Source: VRUE01 sp036524775
GTDB lineage: Bacteria; Actinomycetota; Thermoleophilia; Solirubrobacterales; 70-9
Assembly: GCA_036524775.1 (NCBI GenBank)
Contig: DATDBO010000078.1
Span: 1 to 9,865 of the forward strand
DNA: 9,865 nt
Direction of reading: 5' to 3'
The position numbers were made by a program, and so were the translations under genes. Shown here one piece after another: positions 5,824-9,865 of the stretch (the stretch's first letter is position 1; every line of letters starts with the position of its first letter). The notes under the pieces were generated by a model. That model searched no databases and had not been told where the DNA came from. It saw only the letters and a list, made by a program, of their open reading frames with translations.

Positions 5824-6282
5824 CTACTCCTCGGGCCCGAGGATCGCGTCGAGGATCTCGCCGGTGTCCTCGATGTCGAAGCCGCTGCGCAGCCGCGCTT
5901 CGATCTCCTTGCGGTCGGCACCGGAGACGGCCATCTGGGTGGCCAGCAGGCGCGCACCCGCCGAGCCGGAGCGACGGGGGGCGAACGGCTCGCCGTCCTC
6001 GCCGTCGTCGGGGATCGCCGCGACCGGCTTCAGGTGTCCGCCACGGCGCTCCTCCGCAGCCGGCGGGTCGAGCTCGTCGGCCAGCTCGCGCAGGCGCTCG
6101 GCGACCATCCGGTCGGCGCGCTCGCGCGCCTCCTCCAAGTGCTCCCGGGCCTGTCGCTCGGCGTCGTCGATCACGCTCGCCGCGGCGCGCTCGGCTGCGT
6201 CGACGATCGTCGCCAGGCGCTTCGCCGCGTCAGCGGCCGACGAGGGCGGCCGCCCCCCCGAGTGGGACTTCTCTGCGCTCAT
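5824..6282 (-). CDS. Coiled-coil protein with conserved-looking C-terminal helical module, unknown function
   Basis: The product is 152 aa, with no signal peptide or membrane segment. Residues 17-72 are an Ala/Glu/Arg-rich helix with coiled-coil character ('DDAERQAREHLEEARERAD'). A disordered, charged linker spans about 73-106. Residues 108-148 form a compact module ('ARLLATQMAVSG', then 'EIEARLR', then 'ILDAIL'). From memory, related 'A-L-A-MA-G--REE' helices occur at the ends of DivIVA-like and other coiled-coil proteins of Thermoleophilia, so a scaffold role is possible, but this is weak. ATG 6282 overlaps the argD stop as ATGA and has only a poor ribosome binding site, so translation is probably coupled to argD. 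The function is unknown, and the link to arginine synthesis is by operon position only. Confidence 0.87.
   Translation of the reverse strand: MSAEKSHSGGRPPSSAADAAKRLATIVDAAERAAASVIDDAERQAREHLEEARERADRMVAERLRELADELDPPAAEERRGGHLKPVAAIPDDGEDGEPFAPRRSGSAGARLLATQMAVSGADRKEIEARLRSGFDIEDTGEILDAILGPEE
5827..5832 (-). promoter_or_regulatory. Ribosome binding site of the 114-aa membrane protein gene
   Basis: GAGGAG lies 8 nt before GTG 5818, inside the last codons of the 152-aa gene. It decides for GTG 5818 over a nearby out-of-frame ATG. It may be the true entry point for ribosomes that go on to argG. Confidence 0.7.
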
Positions 6283-7469
6283 GCCGCTGCGTAGCTTAGG
6301 AGCGATTCGCCGATCAGCGCAACGGCGCGCTCGATCTGGGCCGAATCGACCGTCAGCGGGGGCAGCAGGCGAAGCGTGCCCGGCTCGGGAACGTTGACGA
6401 TAAGGCCGCGCTCGAGCAGGTCGGCGCCGACCGCGGCGGCGTCGATGCCCTCGGCCAGCCCGACGCCCAGCATCAGGCCGCGGCCGCGCACCTCGACCAC
6501 CCCCTCGCTCGCCAGGAGGAGCTCGCGTAGCTCCGCACCCAGCTCGCGCACGCGGCGCAGCAGGCCGGCATCGTCGACCAGGTCGAGCACGGCGAGAGCG
6601 GCGGCGGAGACGACCGCGCCACCGGCGAAGGTCGAGCCGTGGTCGCCCGCCTCGAGCACCTCGCCCAGCTCATCGGTGGCGACGCAGGCGCCGACCGGCA
6701 GGCCGCCACCGAGCGCCTTGGCGCTGGTCAGCAGGTCGGGCCGGACGGGGGTCTGCTGGTAGGCCCAGAGCGACCCGGTCCGCCCCATGCCGGTCTGGAT
6801 CTCGTCGAGGATCAGCAGGGCGTCGACTTCGTCGCAGGCTTGGCGGGCGGCGAGCAGCGTCTCCTCGCTCAACGGGTAGACGCCCGACTCGCCCTGGATC
6901 GGCTCGATCAGCACCGCCGCGGTGTCCTCGTCGACCGCCTCGCGCAGGGCGCCGGCGTCGTCGAAGGGGACCGAGCGGAAGCCGGGCAGCATCGGGCCCA
7001 GCGCCTCGTTCTCGGCCAGCCCCGGCGTCGCCGAGAGGGCGCCGTAGGTGCGACCGTGGAAGTCGCGCTCGAAACTGACGATCGCCGGGTTCTCGACCCC
7101 CCGGCGGTGGGCGTGCTTGCGGGCGATCTTGATCGCGCACTCGTTGGCCTCGGTGCCCGAGTTGGCGAGGAAGACTCGCCCGCCCAAGCTCGACTGCGAG
7201 AGCCGCTCGGCGAGCCGCACCATCGGCTCGGTGTAGAAGAGGTTGGAGACGTGCATCAGGCGACCGGCCTGCTCCCGCACCGCCTCGACCACGGCGGGGT
7301 GGCAGTGGCCGACCGAGCAGACCGAGATCCCGGCGAGGAAGTCGAGGTACTCCCTGCCCTCGGCGTCCCAGAGAAGCACCCCCTCGCCGCGCACGAACTC
7401 GACCGGCGCGCGGCGGTAGGTCTGCATCAGCCGGCGCTGCTCGAGCGCCTGCAGATCGTCGAGCTTCAC
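6279..7469 (-). CDS. argD: Acetylornithine aminotransferase
   Basis: This 396-aa PLP enzyme (class III aminotransferase) converts N-acetylglutamate semialdehyde and glutamate to N-acetylornithine; family members may also act on succinyl-diaminopimelate. Visible motifs are 'SGTEANECAIK' at 104-114 (cofactor phosphate region), 'ILDEIQTGMGRTG' at 220-232 with the ring-pairing Asp222, and 'SAKALGGGLP' with PLP Lys251. Length is normal for the family. The frame is open upstream to 7586 inside argB, but the likely start is GTG 7469: it overlaps the argB stop as GTGA and begins a typical N-terminus (MKLDDLQALEQ). The preceding bases give only a weak ribosome binding site, so coupling to argB is likely. 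Its stop overlaps the start of the 152-aa gene. Confidence 0.97.
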   Translation of the reverse strand: MKLDDLQALEQRRLMQTYRRAPVEFVRGEGVLLWDAEGREYLDFLAGISVCSVGHCHPAVVEAVREQAGRLMHVSNLFYTEPMVRLAERLSQSSLGGRVFLANSGTEANECAIKIARKHAHRRGVENPAIVSFERDFHGRTYGALSATPGLAENEALGPMLPGFRSVPFDDAGALREAVDEDTAAVLIEPIQGESGVYPLSEETLLAARQACDEVDALLILDEIQTGMGRTGSLWAYQQTPVRPDLLTSAKALGGGLPVGACVATDELGEVLEAGDHGSTFAGGAVVSAAALAVLDLVDDAGLLRRVRELGAELRELLLASEGVVEVRGRGLMLGVGLAEGIDAAAVGADLLERGLIVNVPEPGTLRLLPPLTVDSAQIERAVALIGESLLSYAAA

Positions 7470-8305
7470 GGCGTCACCATCGTGCCGATCCCGGCGTCGG
7501 TGAAGAGCTCGAGCAGGAGGCTGTGCGGCTTGCGACCGTCGATGATGTGGGCCGCCTCGGCGCCGCCGCGGACGGCGTCGATGCAAGCCTGGAGCTTCGG
7601 CCGCATGCCGCCCTCGATCTCGGGCAGCGCCGCTTCCACCTCGGCCAGTGTGGCCTTGCTGATCAGCGAGCCCTCGTCGGCGGGGTCGGCGAGCCAGCCC
7701 TCGACGTCGGTGAGGAAGATCGCCTTGTAAGCGTCGATTCCGGCCGCCACCTTGCCCGCGGCCTCGTCGGCGTTGACGTTGTACGGCTGGCCGGCGTGGT
7801 CGGTGGCCGAGGAGGCGATCACCGGGATGTAGTCGTCGGCGATGTGGTTGATCAGGTCGACGTCGACGTGCTCGACCGTGCCGACGAAGCCGACGTCCGC
7901 TGCGTTGGCGACCGGGGCGACCTCGAACAGCGAGCCGTCCTCGCCCGAGATCCCGACGGACGGCTGCCCGTGTCCGTTGAGCAGGCGGACGATCTCCGAG
8001 TTGAGCTTGCCGCGCAGGACCATTTTCGCCACCTCGACGGTCTCGGCGTCGGAGACGCGCAGGCCTTCGTGGAACCTGACCTCGATCCCGAGCCGCTCCA
8101 TGTACTGCGAGATCTCCGGCCCGCCGCCGTGAACGATCACCGGGTCGAGGCCGACGTACTTGAGCAGGACGACGTCGGTGGCGAAGTCCTCGCGCAGCCG
8201 TGGGTCGCGCATCGCGGCGCCGCCATACTTGATCACGACCCGGCGGCCGTGGAACTCGGTGATGTAGGGGAGCGCCTCCAGCAGGGTTTCGACGTTGCTG
8301 CTCAT
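7466..8305 (-). CDS. argB: Acetylglutamate kinase
   Basis: This 279-aa amino-acid kinase phosphorylates N-acetylglutamate, the second step of arginine synthesis and its usual control point. Visible motifs are 'VVIKYGGAAM' at 23-32 (Lys26 contacts ATP), 'VHGGGPEI' at 58-65, 'GLRVSD' at 81-86 (substrate Arg83), 'NVNADEAAG' at 176-184 and 'EGGMRPK' at 231-237. The N-terminal helix 'LLEALPYITEF' before the kinase core and the 'FTDAGIGTM' end resemble hexameric, arginine-inhibited enzymes, so feedback inhibition is likely but inferred. ATG 8305 follows the argJ stop by 10 nt, and its GAGGT site overlaps that stop. Its own stop overlaps the argD start. Confidence 0.98.
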   Translation of the reverse strand: MSSNVETLLEALPYITEFHGRRVVIKYGGAAMRDPRLREDFATDVVLLKYVGLDPVIVHGGGPEISQYMERLGIEVRFHEGLRVSDAETVEVAKMVLRGKLNSEIVRLLNGHGQPSVGISGEDGSLFEVAPVANAADVGFVGTVEHVDVDLINHIADDYIPVIASSATDHAGQPYNVNADEAAGKVAAGIDAYKAIFLTDVEGWLADPADEGSLISKATLAEVEAALPEIEGGMRPKLQACIDAVRGGAEAAHIIDGRKPHSLLLELFTDAGIGTMVTP

Positions 8306-8312
8306 CCGCTCG

Positions 8313-8317
8313 ACCTC
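8313..8317 (-). promoter_or_regulatory. Ribosome binding site of argB
   Basis: GAGGT lies 7 nt before ATG 8305 and overlaps the argJ TGA, so ribosomes ending argJ stop on top of it. This supports the chosen argB start. Confidence 0.65.
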
Positions 8318-9467
8318 AGGTCGTGTACTCGGCGTTTATGCGGACGTACTCGTAGCCGAGGTCCGAGAACCAGACGTGGGCGGCGCCCTCGCCGCGGTCG
8401 AGCCGCAAGCCGATCTCGGCCTCAGCGACGTCCTCGCCCAGCTCGGCGGCGTCGATCGAGTCGGCGCCGATCTCCTCGAGATCCTCGCCGGCAAGGGCCA
8501 TCCCTGCGGCCTGCGCGATCCGCCCCCAGTTCGGGTCGCGGCCGAACAGCGCCGTCTTCACCAGCGGCGAGTTGGCGATCGCCCGCGCCACCCGCTCGGC
8601 CTCCTCGGCCGAGGCGGCGCCCTCGACGCCGACGCGCCCGACCCGGACCGAGCCCTCGCCGTCGGCGACGATCTCCAGCGCGAGCTGCAGGAGGGCCGCC
8701 TCCAAGAGGCCGTCGGGCAGCGGCGCGCCGGCCTCGCCGGTCGCCTGCAGCAGCACGGCGTCGTTGGTGCTCGTCTGGCCGTCGACGCTGATCCGCTCGA
8801 AGGAGGCGGCGACGGCGTCGCGCAGCAGCGCGTCGGCGTCCTCGACGACGGCGTCGGTCTGCACGAAGCAGAGCATCGTGGCGAAGTCGGGCATCATCAT
8901 CCCGGCGCCCTTGGCCTGCGCGGAGAGGGTGACCCCGCCGGCCCGCAGCGAGCAGCTCTTCGGCCAACGGTCGGTGGTCAGGATCGCCTCGGAGAAGGCC
9001 ATGCCGCCCTCGGCCGAGAGCGAGCCCGCCGCCTCTCCGATCCCGCCCAGCACGGCGTCGATCGGCAGCGGCACGCCGATCACGCCGGTCTCGGCGACGG
9101 CTACCTCGCGCGGCTCGAGGCCCAGCTCGGCGGCGCTGCGCTCGCACATCGCCCAGGCGTCGGCCAGGCCCTGCTCGCCGGTCTCGGCGTTGGCGTTGCC
9201 GGCGTTGACCACCGCCGCCCGCACCGCGTCGCGCTCGACCCGATCCCGACAGACCCGCACCGGCGCCGCGGCGGAGGCGTTGCGGGTGAGCAGCAGCGAG
9301 GAGGCGACCTGCGGCGCGTCGCAGACGAGCAGGCCGACGTCGGTCTTGCCGCCGTTCTTGAGGCCGCAGTGGGCGGCGCCGGCGCGAAAGCCGGGGGTCA
9401 GCCGCGCCGGTTCGAGCTCCTCCACGCCGGCGGGCGGCTCGACCCAGCGGGACTTGAAGAAGCTCAC
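8316..9467 (-). CDS. argJ: Glutamate N-acetyltransferase (ornithine acetyltransferase family)
   Basis: This 383-aa Ntn-type enzyme moves the acetyl group from N-acetylornithine to glutamate, closing the acetyl cycle; some members also use acetyl-CoA, which cannot be judged here. The protein self-cleaves before a Thr nucleophile, expected to be Thr197 in 'PDFATML', after 'KGAGMMM' at 186-192. The oxyanion motif 'TGVIG' is at 127-131, 'AVVNAGNANAETG' at 85-97 and 'SVDGQTSTND' at 227-236. 'GRDPNWGRIAQAAGMA' is near 309-324. Length is close to normal for the family. The frame runs up to 9608 inside argC; GTG 9467 is chosen for its GGAGGGG site and GTGA overlap with the argC stop. argB follows after 10 nt. 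Confidence 0.97.
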   Translation of the reverse strand: MSFFKSRWVEPPAGVEELEPARLTPGFRAGAAHCGLKNGGKTDVGLLVCDAPQVASSLLLTRNASAAAPVRVCRDRVERDAVRAAVVNAGNANAETGEQGLADAWAMCERSAAELGLEPREVAVAETGVIGVPLPIDAVLGGIGEAAGSLSAEGGMAFSEAILTTDRWPKSCSLRAGGVTLSAQAKGAGMMMPDFATMLCFVQTDAVVEDADALLRDAVAASFERISVDGQTSTNDAVLLQATGEAGAPLPDGLLEAALLQLALEIVADGEGSVRVGRVGVEGAASAEEAERVARAIANSPLVKTALFGRDPNWGRIAQAAGMALAGEDLEEIGADSIDAAELGEDVAEAEIGLRLDRGEGAAHVWFSDLGYEYVRINAEYTT

Positions 9468-9865
9468 AGCAACCCCTCCGTCTCCTCGAGGCCGAGCATC
9501 AGGTTGAGGCACTGCACGGCCTGACCGGAAGCCCCCTTCCAGAGGTTGTCGATGGCAGAGAAGGCGAGCACCCGCCCGCGCTCCTCGACGGTGACGTAGA
9601 CGTGGCACTCGTTCGTATCGCGCACGTCGCGCAGCCCGGGTGGCCGCTCTACCGCATGGACGAAGGGCTCGTCCGCGTAGCGCTCGGCATAGAGGGCCTG
9701 CACCTCGTCCTTGGAGATCGGCTCCGCCGGCTGCGCGTAGCAGCTGGTCAGCTCGCCCTGGTCGAGCGGCAGCAGGTGGGGGACGAAGGTGACCGGCACC
9801 TCGCCGCCGAGCGCCGCGAGCTCCTGTTCGATCTCGGGCCGGTGGCGGTGGCCCTCGGTCTTGTA
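9464..9865 (-). CDS. argC: N-acetyl-gamma-glutamyl-phosphate reductase, C-terminal part (cut by window edge)
   Basis: The last 133 residues are visible; the N-terminal NAD(P)-binding part and the catalytic Cys lie outside the window. The enzyme reduces N-acetylglutamyl phosphate to the semialdehyde. The fragment opens with 'YKTEGHRHRPEIEQEL', the family's His-containing segment (GHRHRPE), followed by 'VTFVPHLLPLDQGELTSCY', 'FVHAVERPPGLRDVRDTNEC' and the typical C-terminal 'AIDNLWKGASGQAVQCLNLM'. Its TGA stop overlaps the argJ GTG start. As first visible gene of the operon it suggests the promoter, and any ArgR operator, lie beyond the right edge. Confidence 0.97.
   Translation of the reverse strand, partial: YKTEGHRHRPEIEQELAALGGEVPVTFVPHLLPLDQGELTSCYAQPAEPISKDEVQALYAERYADEPFVHAVERPPGLRDVRDTNECHVYVTVEERGRVLAFSAIDNLWKGASGQAVQCLNLMLGLEETEGLL
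9473..9479 (-). promoter_or_regulatory. Ribosome binding site of argJ
   Basis: GGAGGGG lies 5 nt before GTG 9467, within the last argC codons. It is the best evidence for this argJ start over upstream codons in the same frame. Confidence 0.7.

Noticed and set aside
4533..6299. 588-codon open frame on the plus strand
   Set aside because: It is antisense to argG and the two small genes; the long Val/Ser run is only the reverse of the Thr-codon tract.
6639..9524. Long plus-strand frames across argD, argB and argJ
   Set aside because: All are antisense to well-recognised arginine enzymes and have typical shadow composition.
1..9865. tRNA, rRNA, CRISPR array, insertion sequence or phage genes
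   Set aside because: I saw no tRNA-like cloverleaf, spaced direct-repeat array, transposase or integrase motif on either strand. Coding genes fill nearly the whole window.

Overview
The window is GC-rich, compact DNA in which every supported gene lies on the minus strand, so transcription runs from high to low coordinates. The gene set and protein style (high GC at third codon positions, an Rpf-like lytic domain, a RodZ-like HTH gene beside ftsK) suggest a high-GC actinobacterium. Class Thermoleophilia (Solirubrobacterales or Gaiellales relatives) is my best guess, from recall of protein style rather than from any search.

Region 1 (9865 down to 4209) is an arginine biosynthesis operon: argC (3' part only), argJ, argB, argD, then two non-arginine genes (a 152-aa coiled-coil protein and a 114-aa single-pass membrane protein with a Thr/Glu-rich tail), then argG. 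The genes are tightly packed. argC/argJ and argB/argD overlap by GTGA, argD/152-aa gene and 114-aa gene/argG overlap by ATGA, and the other two junctions are gaps of 10 and 5 nt. ArgJ, ArgB, ArgC and ArgD carry glutamate to N-acetylornithine and recycle the acetyl group to ornithine; ArgG acts later, joining citrulline and aspartate. argF, argH, argR and the operon promoter are not in the window.

Region 2 (4196 down to 3041) follows argG after 12 nt. It holds a 50-aa basic membrane protein gene with a strong ribosome binding site, short enough to be missed easily, and a secreted peptidoglycan-lytic protein that joins a PcsB/CwlO-type coiled coil to an Rpf/transglycosylase-like domain.

Region 3 (3040 down to 2607) has a short intergenic stretch with interleaved inverted repeats, then a 116-aa coiled-coil protein with a C-terminal membrane anchor. 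Its gene contains three 42-bp repeats and has clearly less GC-biased codon use than its neighbours.

Region 4 (2571 down to 1) has ftsK (DNA translocase, two predicted membrane segments) and the 5' part of a RodZ-like HTH gene, cut by the window edge. This resembles the common bacterial order ftsK-rodZ-pgsA-cinA-recA.

No tRNA, rRNA, CRISPR array, insertion sequence or gene-free stretch above 300 bp is present. The less ordinary parts are the small genes built into the arginine operon, the lytic fusion, the overlooked 50-aa gene and the repeat-built tail-anchored protein. I do not see a clearly new multi-gene system.
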